From NCBI GenBank assembly GCA_009780595.1, contig WQZT01000022.1:1-12493 (forward strand): 12,493 nt of DNA, in the 5' to 3' direction. A program made the position numbers and the translations under genes. The DNA is from Treponema sp. (GTDB taxonomy: Bacteria; Spirochaetota; Spirochaetia; Treponematales; Breznakiellaceae). Positions 5,763 through 12,493 of the stretch are shown piece by piece. The notes beneath the pieces are model-generated. The model made no database searches. It was given only the letters and a program-made list of their open reading frames with translations, and was not told where the DNA came from. Within the stretch, counting starts at the first letter, position 1. The number at the start of each line of letters is the position of its first letter.

Positions 5763-6215
5763 TTATTTCCCCTTTCCGGTAATTTCGTCTATGCGGATTT
5801 TCCAGACACCTGTACGATGGAGATTTTTTTCGATTTCTTTGTCAAAGTCCGCCATAATTTTCGGCGTGTAGCGCACCGAGATGCATTTCAGCGCGTGGAT
5901 TTTTTCTTTGCTGTCGGTAATTTCCAGCGCGACGCCCTTTACTATCGCAGACTCGTAGCGGATGGAAAACTCCCCGGGCGCTTCGTTGATGTCCCCCACA
6001 CAGCAGACACACACGCGGTTGTTGCCGCGCAGGTTGTCGATTTTATGCCCTTCGTGAGCGCTGTGAAAATACAGCCATTCCCCCTCGCGCGCCAGCGAAA
6101 GCGGGACACAGTACGGAGCGCCGTCAGGGTTCACCGTTGCCAGCACCGAGTAGGCGCATCTGTCCACCACGTCAAGGGCAAATTCTCTCGGTTTCTCACG
6201 GTCTGTTCTACGCAT
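5763..6215 (-). CDS. Pyridoxamine 5'-phosphate oxidase-family flavoprotein, NimA-like
   Basis: A 150-residue split-barrel flavin-binding protein. Typical features are MRRTDRE at the start, the helix then VVDRCAYSVLATVNPDGAPY (26-45 in the longer form), the strand WLYFHSAHEGHKIDNL, and NNRVCVCCV. The pattern resembles NimA-type proteins, which bind flavin and in some bacteria reduce nitroimidazoles; physiological substrates are usually unknown. I choose ATG 6215 over the in-frame ATG 6233. A promoter with its -10 at 6222-6227 lies between them, six bases before ATG 6215, and MRRTDRE is the common family start. First gene of a two-gene operon with ogt. Confidence 0.85.
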   Translation of the reverse strand: MRRTDREKPREFALDVVDRCAYSVLATVNPDGAPYCVPLSLAREGEWLYFHSAHEGHKIDNLRGNNRVCVCCVGDINEAPGEFSIRYESAIVKGVALEITDSKEKIHALKCISVRYTPKIMADFDKEIEKNLHRTGVWKIRIDEITGKGK

Positions 6216-6221
6216 ATTCGC

Positions 6222-6250
6222 AGTATAGTTCATAAAACCGAAACTGTATA
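6222..6250 (-). promoter_or_regulatory. Promoter of the Nim-like/ogt operon, abutting the start codon
   Basis: Minus strand: -35 TATACA (6250-6245), spacer 17, -10 TATACT (6227-6222), six bases, then ATG 6215. This is the same geometry as the promoter of the PTS EIIA gene, and there is no Shine-Dalgarno sequence. The -35 match is 4/6 and the -10 match 5/6. Confidence 0.5.
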
Positions 6251-6330
6251 CTACACATACGCCGAACTGCGATACACCGGAGTTGCGATTTTGAGAGTGG
6301 CGAGCGGTATCGAGCGGCAGTTAACCGCAG

Positions 6331-7167
6331 TTAATTTTTATGCCCGAACACGAGCGAAATTGCGCCTCCTGCTGCCACACTTGCAAGCGAGAGAACTATC
6401 GCCGCCCCGTTTCCAAATCCGTCAGGATACAGAACCAGCAGTGATCCGGCGACAAGCCCCAAAACCGCGCCGTATGTTTGGCGGGGCGCTTTTGCCAGCA
6501 GGTAGCGCACGAGCGCGGCTCCTGCCAAAACGCCCGCAACAGCGCCGAGCGCCAACGGCACAAGGATTAAAACATTCAAATCGGAAACAGCTTGAACAGC
6601 GGTGCGGTACAGCCCAACGACAAGAAGTAAAAACGAGCCGGATGTTCCGGGAATTATCATTGCCACCGCGGCAAGCGCGCCGCCAGCGGCGAGTATACCA
6701 AACACGGGCGGTGTAAGGGCGGTGTACGCTGTAGTATTTTCCGCTGGTTTGACAACAGCCATTAACGCCATCAGCGCAAAGGCAACGGCGGCGCAGAAAA
6801 CCGCCGAAAGGGGAGGCCGCGCCGCTTTGCCGCCTGAGTGCGCGCTCCCACTGCGGCACACGCGGCGGTAAATCATCGGAATGCTGCCGGCGATAATCCC
6901 GATAAAAAACCAGTAGGTGGGAACGGAATAATTCGCCAGCAGAACCGTAAGCAGTTTGCTGAACAGAAAAATCCCGGCACCACCGCCGACAATAAGCGGA
7001 AGTAAAAACATCCGCGCCGCAAAAATCTTTTTAACGTTCGGCGTAACAACTTGTATCAAGCGGTCGTAAACGTTAAACGCCACCGCGATTGTCCCCGCCG
7101 AAACGCCAGGAACTACAGTTGTAATGCCCAAAACAAGCCCAATGCTTGCCAGTTTTATCAGCTCCAT
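6331..7167 (-). CDS. DUF368 family membrane protein (PopT-type polyprenyl-phosphate transporter)
   Basis: A 278-residue hydrophobic protein with about eight to nine membrane segments. It carries two related motifs that mark DUF368: VVPGVSAGT (18-26) and IIPGTSGS (171-178), each at the start of a repeat half. Members of DUF368 have been reported to recycle undecaprenyl phosphate across the cytoplasmic membrane for cell-envelope synthesis. A charged loop near 101-120 (RRVCRSGSAHSGGKAARP) separates two helices. The start is 11 bases after the FMN-binding gene. The AGGAG upstream is rather far (about 13 bases) from the ATG, so coupling to the upstream gene is likely. Confidence 0.88.
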   Translation of the reverse strand: MELIKLASIGLVLGITTVVPGVSAGTIAVAFNVYDRLIQVVTPNVKKIFAARMFLLPLIVGGGAGIFLFSKLLTVLLANYSVPTYWFFIGIIAGSIPMIYRRVCRSGSAHSGGKAARPPLSAVFCAAVAFALMALMAVVKPAENTTAYTALTPPVFGILAAGGALAAVAMIIPGTSGSFLLLVVGLYRTAVQAVSDLNVLILVPLALGAVAGVLAGAALVRYLLAKAPRQTYGAVLGLVAGSLLVLYPDGFGNGAAIVLSLASVAAGGAISLVFGHKN

Positions 7168-7178
7168 ATATCGTCAAT

Positions 7179-7577
7179 CTACTCCTGTTCCAAATTATCC
7201 TGAACCGCCCGCTTCAAAGCATCATCCACCGCTTCCAGAAAACCTTTGCTGGAAAAGGTCGCACCGGAAACAACATCTAAGTCTGTCGAGCCAAACTCCA
7301 GCACCGCTTCAAGCAGTTCCTCCATCGCGGCAACGCCGGGGAAGGCAAACTCGCGGTGCGCGGCGATAGCAATGTCCTCGATCCCCGCCAGACCTGTCTG
7401 CACGCGCACGAGAATCAGCCCCCGGTATCCCCGCCCGCTTCCTTCGTACACGCCGGGCATAAAGCCCCGCGCATAGCCCGCCGCCTTTCTACTCCCGCCT
7501 GAACTCAGGCATCCCGCCGTGCTCAGAGCGGCGAAAAAAACAACCGCCGCAAGTATTCGCGTTGCTTGTGGTTTCAT
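7179..7577 (-). CDS. FMN-binding domain lipoprotein
   Basis: A 132-residue exported protein. Residues 1-23 are a lipoprotein signal ending in STAGC (lipidation at Cys23). An FMN_bind domain spans about 38-128, with PGVYEGSGRGYRG at its start and the flavinylation motif DVVSGATFSS (101-110). Thr107 is the expected residue for covalent FMN attachment by an ApbE flavin transferase. Similar domains occur in NqrC/RnfG and in small extracytoplasmic electron carriers, so it probably carries electrons at the membrane surface. Its redox partner is not in the window. A good GGAGG site precedes ATG 7577. A TATAGT box at 7619-7614 may be the promoter -10, but no convincing -35 accompanies it. Confidence 0.87.
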   Translation of the reverse strand: MKPQATRILAAVVFFAALSTAGCLSSGGSRKAAGYARGFMPGVYEGSGRGYRGLILVRVQTGLAGIEDIAIAAHREFAFPGVAAMEELLEAVLEFGSTDLDVVSGATFSSKGFLEAVDDALKRAVQDNLEQE

Positions 7578-7603
7578 ACAATGCCTCCATCCCTTGCAAT
7601 ATT

Positions 7604-7614
7604 TGTGTTACACA
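7604..7614. promoter_or_regulatory. Short perfect palindrome at the presumed start of the FMN-binding/DUF368 transcript
   Basis: TGTGT-T-ACACA overlaps the downstream edge of the TATAGT box (7614-7619, minus strand) upstream of the FMN-binding lipoprotein. It could be an operator, but 11 bases is short enough to occur by chance. Confidence 0.2.
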
Positions 7615-7666
7615 CTATACCGCGCCGGGATGAGGAGCGCTTTGCTTTATATGACAACCGTCACTG

Positions 7667-8074
7667 TTAGGCGGACTTTATCGTTGCAGTTTTCGCCATA
7701 AAACGCTCGTTGTCGACGATGAAGCGGCTGTGCGTACCCTCGCCGATTTTTCTTCCGGTTTCGTCAAACGCTTCGACCTTGAAAGAAAGCGCCCTACCGT
7801 CAACGGACAGCAATTCTGCATGGGCGCGGACTTTCATCCCCAGCGGCGTGGCGGCAAGGTGCTTGATGTTTACCTCAGTCCCCACCGTCGACCAGCCGGG
7901 CGGGAGAAAATCCGCCACTACGGCAAAGGAAGTCATCTCCATCAGCAGGATCATCGAGGGCGTGCCGTACACGGGCAAGCCGCCTGAACCTAACCCGCTG
8001 GCGGCGTTTTTTGCCGTTACGGTCTCGCTTAGTTCGGCGGTAAGGCCGGGTTTCAATACTTCTGTAAAATCCAT
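7667..8074 (-). CDS. Hot-dog thioesterase, fluoroacetyl-CoA thioesterase (FlK)-like
   Basis: A 135-residue single-domain protein of the FlK-like hot-dog thioesterase group, which hydrolyses acyl-CoA thioesters. Thr38, Glu46 and His72 have the same spacings (8 and 26 residues) as the FlK triad Thr42, Glu50 and His76, within YGTPSMILLME and VNIKHLAATP. FlK itself is special for fluoroacetyl-CoA. Most relatives act on other or unknown short acyl-CoAs and I would not infer fluoroacetate resistance. I choose ATG 8074, preceded by AAGGAG at good distance. An in-frame ATG at 8116 would add 14 residues with no ribosome site. The stop lies about 90 bases before the FMN-binding gene. Confidence 0.82.
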   Translation of the reverse strand: MDFTEVLKPGLTAELSETVTAKNAASGLGSGGLPVYGTPSMILLMEMTSFAVVADFLPPGWSTVGTEVNIKHLAATPLGMKVRAHAELLSVDGRALSFKVEAFDETGRKIGEGTHSRFIVDNERFMAKTATIKSA

Positions 8075-8162
8075 GTGCTCTCCTTGGTTGTCTGCTACTC
8101 TATATTTATTTCGCACGCGGGTTTAATACACCGTCTTTCATGGCGGGGGTGTTGATTGAATA

Positions 8163-8732
8163 TCATAGTTCGTTCCAACCCTTATTATGGAAGATAATTT
8201 GTATGTCATCGCCCTGTTTTTCCAACAGCGTAATTTCTGCGTTGCGGGGAATTGCCTTCCCCGTTTCAATTGCACCGCCGCTTAAAGCCGTCAATATCGA
8301 ATTGATGACCCCTCCGTGCGTCAGAATGATAATATTCTTTGTATCAAACTTTGCCGTCCATTTCAACAACGCGCCGATTGCCCTGTCCTGCAACATTTCC
8401 AGCGATTCGATACCTTCGTAGTTGCCGTCAGGGAAACGCTGCTCCGTTTCCTGCCAGGTCAACCCCGATATTTTGCCCAAATCCCGTTCCATAAAATCCG
8501 CTTCTTCGTGCAGTTCCCGTACGCCGGTTTCCTGGCGTACAATCTCCGCCGAACTTTTCGCCCTCGCCAGCGGGCTGCAGACAATTTCGTCCCAGCGCGA
8601 TTTTTTCAAGTAAGCGGCGGCGTTTTGCATCTGCCGGATTCCGGCTTCGTTGAGGGGAACATCTTCGCGCCCCTGAAATTTCCCCGCCGCGTTCCAGTCT
8701 GTTTCTCCATGTCTTATAAGGCAGATTTTCAT
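8163..8732 (-). CDS. Histidine phosphatase family protein (phosphoglycerate mutase-like)
   Basis: A 189-residue protein of histidine phosphatase branch 1. The catalytic LIRHGETDWN (5-14, phospho-His8) is followed by the usual phosphate-binding residues in CSPLARAKSSAEIV, the acid residue region EADFMERDLG, and the second catalytic histidine in LTHGGVI. This is the architecture of cobalamin-pathway CobC, GpmB-like phosphatases and broad phosphatases. No cobalamin or glycolytic gene is adjacent, so the substrate stays open. No Shine-Dalgarno site precedes ATG 8732; a promoter lies directly upstream. The thioesterase gene begins 88 bases downstream on the same strand and might be cotranscribed. 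Confidence 0.9.
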   Translation of the reverse strand: MKICLIRHGETDWNAAGKFQGREDVPLNEAGIRQMQNAAAYLKKSRWDEIVCSPLARAKSSAEIVRQETGVRELHEEADFMERDLGKISGLTWQETEQRFPDGNYEGIESLEMLQDRAIGALLKWTAKFDTKNIIILTHGGVINSILTALSGGAIETGKAIPRNAEITLLEKQGDDIQIIFHNKGWNEL

Positions 8733-8740
8733 TGTTTATA

Positions 8741-8770
8741 ATAATAGTTTTATTGTTTGTTGATAGTCAA
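8741..8770 (-). promoter_or_regulatory. Promoter of the histidine phosphatase gene
   Basis: Minus strand: -35 TTGACT (8770-8765), an 18-base spacer, -10 TATTAT (8746-8741), then eight bases and ATG 8732. The expected start point leaves essentially no leader, again without a Shine-Dalgarno sequence. Confidence 0.5.
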
Positions 8771-8793
8771 TAGAGAACAATTCAAGCGGCACG

Positions 8794-8835
8794 GAAAAGC
8801 GCCCGAGCAAGTGGAAACTCCGTTGCTCGGGCGCT
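8794..8835 (-). terminator. Rho-independent terminator of the repeat-lipoprotein operon
   Basis: A perfect 13-bp inverted repeat, AGCGCCCGAGCAA (8798-8810) and TTGCTCGGGCGCT (8823-8835), encloses a 12-base loop. On the minus strand the stem is followed by TTTT then CC. It begins 9 bases after the stop of the 861-residue lipoprotein gene. The GC-rich stem and short U-run make this the clearest terminator in the window. Confidence 0.85.
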
Positions 8836-8844
8836 GTAAACGCT

Positions 8845-11430
8845 TTATTGCAAATTCCCATTTACCACACGAATGGTGGTATCGGAATTGGGTAAGTCGC
8901 CCAAACTAGTAAAGTTAGTGCCGCTGAATATGCCGCGCTGAGCATGATCGTTCCGCTCTCTGTACAATACGGCATTGGTTCCAGTGTTCCTAAGTTCTGG
9001 TGATTCCTCAATTCCATAGATAACCCCGCCGCTCATACGGAAGGTTCCTGCATTGTACACGCCACCGCCACCGGTAGTACCGCCAGCGTGATTGCCTGCG
9101 ATTATACCGCCACGCATGTTGAATATGGGGTATGCGTATAGGCCACCAGAACTACCATAATTCGCGTATACTCCACCACCACTTCTAGAAGCGGTATTGC
9201 CAGATATTTCTCCTGCATTTAAGTTGAATGTGGGAGTCCAATATTCGTAACGCAAGTACACTCCTCCACCATCTGATGAAGCTGTATTCTTAGAGACTTT
9301 CCCACCATTCATAGTGAATGAGGGGTTGCTTGATCCTCCAGAGGGAGAACTTACGTAGATACCTCCACCCGAGCTTGCGGTATTACTGGAAATCTCCCCG
9401 CCATTCATGGTAGCTATTCCACTGGCTATGTACACTCCACCACCATTGCTATTCAAGGCAGTATTACCGGAGATTTCCCCACCGTTCATGGTAAGCCTCC
9501 CTCGTCCACCTATATAAACACCGGCTCCATCAACAGAACCAACATTACCGGTAATTATAGCCCCATCGTTCATCACAAGAGTCCCATCACTATTTACCCG
9601 CACTACGGAATTAGTATTCCCAACCCTGCCGTTCAAGGTAATGTCCTCGCCAAGTATCAGCGTAACGCCGGAGGCGACCGTAAACATCGCACCATCGGCA
9701 GAAAGCCCGATATTTTTCCGCCCGCCTTCGCCCTTCAAGGTTACGGTAATATTGGTTCTGGTAGGGTTGGTAAACGAAAGCGAATGTGGTGCAATCTCCT
9801 CATCGGTAATTACGTTGATGATGTAAAAACCGCCAGAAATGGCATTGCTCTGCACCCACGAAAGCTGGGCGGCAAGGCTGGAAATAGGAACGGTGGTGTT
9901 GACATCTACCCACCGCGCGAACAGTACAACACTTGCTGTCGGCGTAAACTGAGTTCCGGCGGTGTAGTTCGTTCCGCCGCCGTCAGCGCGAGTATTCCAT
10001 CCGCCAAAAACAAAGCCGCCGCTTTTGGTAATGCCTGTGCCGCCGGGAAGTGTGATGCTGGAACCGCTGTTTGCCACCTGCACGGAAGGCGTTGTCCCTG
10101 TCCCGCCATTAAGGTTGAAGCTCACCGTGAAGTTACCTACCCACCGTGCATACAGCGTAATGTTGGCTGTCGGCGTAAATGAGACTCCGGCGCTGTATGT
10201 GGTTCCAGTGCCGTCATCGTGCGTGTTCCACCCGACAAATGCAAAGCCCGGTCGGGAAAATTCAGCATCGCTGGGAAGTGTAATGCTGGAACCCGCCGCC
10301 GGATTTTGCGCGCTTGGCGTTGTCCCTGTTCCGTTGTTGATAGTAAAGGTAACACGATAGCTATTTCCGGCTCCAATTTCGAGCCAGTTGGCAAACAGCG
10401 TAATATTGGCTTTTGGCGCCAGCGAAGCCCCTGCGCTGTAATTGGTGCCCGAACCATCAGCGGCAGTATTCCATCCGGAAAAATTAAAGCCCGATTTCGT
10501 AAGAGCGCCGCCGCTGGGAAGTTGGATTGACATTCCATCCCGCACCGTAAGCGCAGGCGGAGTTGTTCCCGTTCCACCGTTAGCATTGAAGTTCACCTCA
10601 AAAACTACCGACCACCGAGCATACAAGGTAACATCCTGTATTGGCGTGAATTGAGTGCCTGCGTTAAAGCTGTCTCCTGTGCCATCGGCTTTTGTGTTCC
10701 AGCCCGCAAAGGCGACGCCAGGCTTTGAAAACCCGCTTTCGCCCGGAAGCGATATACTTGCCCCGGCATTTGCCGTCTGATCGCTGGGCGTACTTCCCGT
10801 TCCGCCGTTAATGTCAAACGTTACGCGGTATGTTCCGCTTCCCCACCGCGCGTACAGATGTATAACGTCATCGTTCACTGCGGTTATATTCAAAATCGCT
10901 GCCTTATCTCTAAACGCGATATTCCCGCCCGCCGTTTTCGCCCAACCGAGAAAATCTTCCGAGTGTGAAAAGCTCACTGCCTCTAAGTTGCCCTGCACAT
11001 CGTACGTGAATTGGGACGGAGGCATAGTTCCGCTTCCGCCGTTTCCGTTGTATGCAATAGTGTATGTATTCGGCTTCCACACTGCGAACAACTGCACTGT
11101 TGCACCTTCTGCCTGAGAAAGATTTGCCACCGCTTGGCGGTCGTGAAATTCCGCCGCGCCGTTGAAGCTCCTTGCCCACCCGGAAAAACTGTAGCCCTCC
11201 CTGGAAAAGGCATTTGCGTTAAGTCGCTGGTTTTCACCGTGCTTGTGTACCGACGACTCCATTGCGCCGCTTCCGCCGTTGGCGCGGTACGAAACGGTGT
11301 ACGAAGGCCATCCCGGCGTGCCGCTACCGGAATCATCAGCGCCAAGATCGCAACCTGTAAACATCGCGCAGATGGCAAAGCCAAGAAAAACCGCGCAACT
11401 TCGCGTTAAAAATATAAACTTGTTGTTCAT
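8845..11430 (-). CDS. Large surface lipoprotein: six Listeria-Bacteroides (InlB B-type) repeats plus C-terminal beta-helix
   Basis: An 861-residue protein. The signal peptide ends in the lipobox FTGC (Cys27) and is followed by a Ser/Gly/Asp-rich linker. Six repeats of about 75-80 residues follow at roughly 44-118, 122-196, 200-273, 277-349, 358-430 and 434-507. Each opens with a strand like YTVSFNANGGTGTTP, has a central FxGW and ends LYARW. Repeats 3-6 are closely alike; 1 and 2 are more divergent. From about 515 the sequence becomes a right-handed beta-helix with rungs such as MNGGEISGNTA and GGGVY near 619, 648, 675, 707, 736, 772 and 799. It is probably displayed on the cell surface; adhesion or polysaccharide binding is plausible but not shown. 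Start: AAGGAG seven bases before ATG 11430, which overlaps the upstream stop by 4 bp. Confidence 0.85.
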   Translation of the reverse strand: MNNKFIFLTRSCAVFLGFAICAMFTGCDLGADDSGSGTPGWPSYTVSYRANGGSGAMESSVHKHGENQRLNANAFSREGYSFSGWARSFNGAAEFHDRQAVANLSQAEGATVQLFAVWKPNTYTIAYNGNGGSGTMPPSQFTYDVQGNLEAVSFSHSEDFLGWAKTAGGNIAFRDKAAILNITAVNDDVIHLYARWGSGTYRVTFDINGGTGSTPSDQTANAGASISLPGESGFSKPGVAFAGWNTKADGTGDSFNAGTQFTPIQDVTLYARWSVVFEVNFNANGGTGTTPPALTVRDGMSIQLPSGGALTKSGFNFSGWNTAADGSGTNYSAGASLAPKANITLFANWLEIGAGNSYRVTFTINNGTGTTPSAQNPAAGSSITLPSDAEFSRPGFAFVGWNTHDDGTGTTYSAGVSFTPTANITLYARWVGNFTVSFNLNGGTGTTPSVQVANSGSSITLPGGTGITKSGGFVFGGWNTRADGGGTNYTAGTQFTPTASVVLFARWVDVNTTVPISSLAAQLSWVQSNAISGGFYIINVITDEEIAPHSLSFTNPTRTNITVTLKGEGGRKNIGLSADGAMFTVASGVTLILGEDITLNGRVGNTNSVVRVNSDGTLVMNDGAIITGNVGSVDGAGVYIGGRGRLTMNGGEISGNTALNSNGGGVYIASGIATMNGGEISSNTASSGGGIYVSSPSGGSSNPSFTMNGGKVSKNTASSDGGGVYLRYEYWTPTFNLNAGEISGNTASRSGGGVYANYGSSGGLYAYPIFNMRGGIIAGNHAGGTTGGGGVYNAGTFRMSGGVIYGIEESPELRNTGTNAVLYRERNDHAQRGIFSGTNFTSLGDLPNSDTTIRVVNGNLQ
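9910..11301 (-). repeat. Six tandem coding repeats (about 75-80 codons each)
   Basis: These are the DNA of the six InlB B-type repeats within the 861-residue lipoprotein. Period at protein level is about 76-81 residues (repeat starts near residues 44, 122, 200, 277, 358 and 434). Repeat 4 is followed by a short extra linker EIGAGN. Such arrays can change copy number by recombination. Confidence 0.8.
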
Positions 11431-12493
11431 CGTCTACTCCTTGTTTGAAAACGATAGGTAAAACCGGCAGAAATTGCATGGCTAAACGAATTCGAGGAAA
11501 AGTTGAGCCGGGAAAGATCCGTTCGCAATGTATAGGAAATATCAAACACATTGCCGATGTTGATGCCGGTAACAAAATCCGCCGCAAGAATTCTTCTGTT
11601 TATTGAAAAAACGTCAAAGCGGTATTTCGCCATCATATAGCCGACTCCCGCGCCGATATGCCAGCCGCCGCTTGTGATCGGCAATGGCAAAGCATCAAAC
11701 GGCAGGAAAAATGCGTAGTGGGCAAACGGGCGTACCGAAAAATAATCCGTTCCCTTTACACCGCTTATAAAACCAAGATCGCAGCCAACCCTCAGGAACG
11801 AATAACGTAGCGGCGCAAACGTTGCTTGCAACGATCCTGTCAGCCACGGCTCGGCAAAGGAAGTTCCCGCGAAAGCTCCAACGCTCCAGAACCGCGCGGG
11901 GTCCGAAAACAGCGCCGCGCGTGAATTGCGGCGGTTCAGGGCGGCAATCCGTTCCTCTGCGCCCACAGAATCCGTCAGAAGCAGGGCAATTTCTGACATA
12001 CGGTTTATACCATCGCCGATAACTCGATAATCCCTCGTTGCTCCGGCAAGCAAGTGCCCGTCTCCCACATGAAGAATCTGAGCGGTAAACAGATGTATGT
12101 CCCCAAGACTATGCACTCCGGCGGAAAGCACAAAATCAGCGTTGATCGCCCTTCCCAAAACCACCATATCTTCGTCAGAGACAAATCCCTGCATCTGAAA
12201 TTTCTGTTCCCTCAACGCCGCCTGCATAGTGGAGATTCGGGGCAGAACAACATAGTTTCCAGTGTTGAGAATTTCAACAGCGAGAATCTGCGTCAGCGTT
12301 TCTGCGTCATCCGCGTTAATGTTTCCGGTGAAGGGAGGAATTGCTAAACGTGGAAGCTGTGAAGTATTCCGCCTCAACATTGAAGCGACCATACTTTCTG
12401 ACATTGAAGGCAAAAATCCCCGCACTTCTCCAATGGTGCCGTATGTGCGATAGTAGCCAGCCACCTGTTCAAACGTTTTTACGTGGATGATTG
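11427..12493 (-). CDS. CsgG/LpoB-like domain fused to C-terminal outer-membrane beta-barrel, N-terminus beyond window
   Basis: The frame has no stop up to the right edge. GTG 12464 is only an internal valine candidate: nine more codons (IIHVKTFEQ) precede it, so the real start is probably outside. The first half (visible residues about 45-160) resembles CsgG/LpoB-type domains: LPRLAIPPFTGNINADDAETLTQ, ILNTGNYVVLPR, then LGRAINADFVLSAGV and a strand pair around HLFTAQILHVGDGHLLA. From about 195 to the end, alternating aromatic and small residues (SVGAFAGTSF, RVGCDLGFISG, WHIGAGVGYMMAKY, ISAGFTYRF) look like an outer-membrane barrel. The barrel signature ends YRF but six residues, QTRSRR, follow. 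Overlaps the repeat lipoprotein by ATGA, so the two are translationally coupled. Confidence 0.7.
   Translation of the reverse strand, partial: IIHVKTFEQVAGYYRTYGTIGEVRGFLPSMSESMVASMLRRNTSQLPRLAIPPFTGNINADDAETLTQILAVEILNTGNYVVLPRISTMQAALREQKFQMQGFVSDEDMVVLGRAINADFVLSAGVHSLGDIHLFTAQILHVGDGHLLAGATRDYRVIGDGINRMSEIALLLTDSVGAEERIAALNRRNSRAALFSDPARFWSVGAFAGTSFAEPWLTGSLQATFAPLRYSFLRVGCDLGFISGVKGTDYFSVRPFAHYAFFLPFDALPLPITSGGWHIGAGVGYMMAKYRFDVFSINRRILAADFVTGINIGNVFDISYTLRTDLSRLNFSSNSFSHAISAGFTYRFQTRSRR

Noticed and set aside
6234..6330. Small gene or terminator between the DUF368 and Nim-like genes.
   Set aside because: Short direct repeats (TTAACTGC twice, GAGCGG twice) but no supported reading frame or hairpin with T-run; the Nim-like promoter accounts for part of it.
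5373..6716. Long plus-strand open frame of 447 codons.
   Set aside because: It is antisense to ogt, the Nim-like gene and part of DUF368, with Arg-rich, low-complexity translation typical of shadows in GC-rich DNA.
7666..7673. GTTAGGCG as an integron core site at the end of the thioesterase gene.
   Set aside because: It contains the gene's own stop codon, has no partner box in an attC arrangement nearby and the surrounding genes have normal composition.
8845..11430. CRISPR-like or other non-coding array suggested by the regular repeats.
   Set aside because: The repeats are long, degenerate and keep the reading frame; they are protein repeats.

Overview
The window looks like chromosomal DNA from a spirochaete, most likely a Treponema-like host-associated species. 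This is an inference from gene content: a flagellar fliS/flgN-like pair with a sigma-28-type promoter, lipoproteins with SH3-like domains, a large lipoprotein combining Listeria-Bacteroides (InlB B-type) repeats with a beta-helix of MNGGEISGNTA-type rungs, and a CsgG/LpoB-like protein fused to an outer-membrane barrel. Most of the window is GC-rich. One AT-rich gene (3289-4131) stands out: my hand count gives 13 G+C in the 60 bases from 3661, against 38 in the 60 bases from 4561. No marker gene settles the species.

Layout. Bases 1-245 hold two tRNA-Ser genes on the minus strand (GGA, cut by the window edge, and CGA), separated by a perfect AT-rich palindrome and preceded by a promoter. A PTS EIIA (PtsN-type) gene on the minus strand (348-794) diverges from a flagellar export-chaperone operon on the plus strand, fliS (GTG start at 990) and a flgN-like gene. 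Convergent to these is a DUF362/ferredoxin-type iron-sulphur protein (1986-3122). Next is an AT-rich lipoprotein/SH3 gene lying between two identical 78-bp direct repeats (3169-3246 and 4240-4317). The repeats duplicate the promoter and first codons of the following sugar-nucleotidyltransferase-like gene (4298-5236).

From 5277 to 8732 every gene is on the minus strand: an Ogt-type alkyltransferase and a pyridoxamine-5'-phosphate-oxidase/Nim-like flavoprotein (operon), a DUF368/PopT-type membrane protein and an FMN-binding lipoprotein (operon), a FlK-like hot-dog thioesterase, and a histidine phosphatase. A strong hairpin terminator (8794-8835) ends the last unit, an operon of a CsgG-like/beta-barrel protein (open at the right window edge) and the 861-residue repeat lipoprotein, overlapping by 4 bp (ATGA).

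Two patterns cut across single genes. First, the 1071-bp unit between and including one direct repeat looks like an acquired or duplicated block that took over the 5' end of the nucleotidyltransferase gene, and it could be excised precisely by recombination. Second, several genes that begin transcription units (PTS EIIA, Nim-like, histidine phosphatase, nucleotidyltransferase) have a -10 box only 6-10 bases before the ATG and little or no Shine-Dalgarno sequence, suggesting leaderless or near-leaderless mRNAs. Genes inside operons, and fliS, carry clear Shine-Dalgarno sites.
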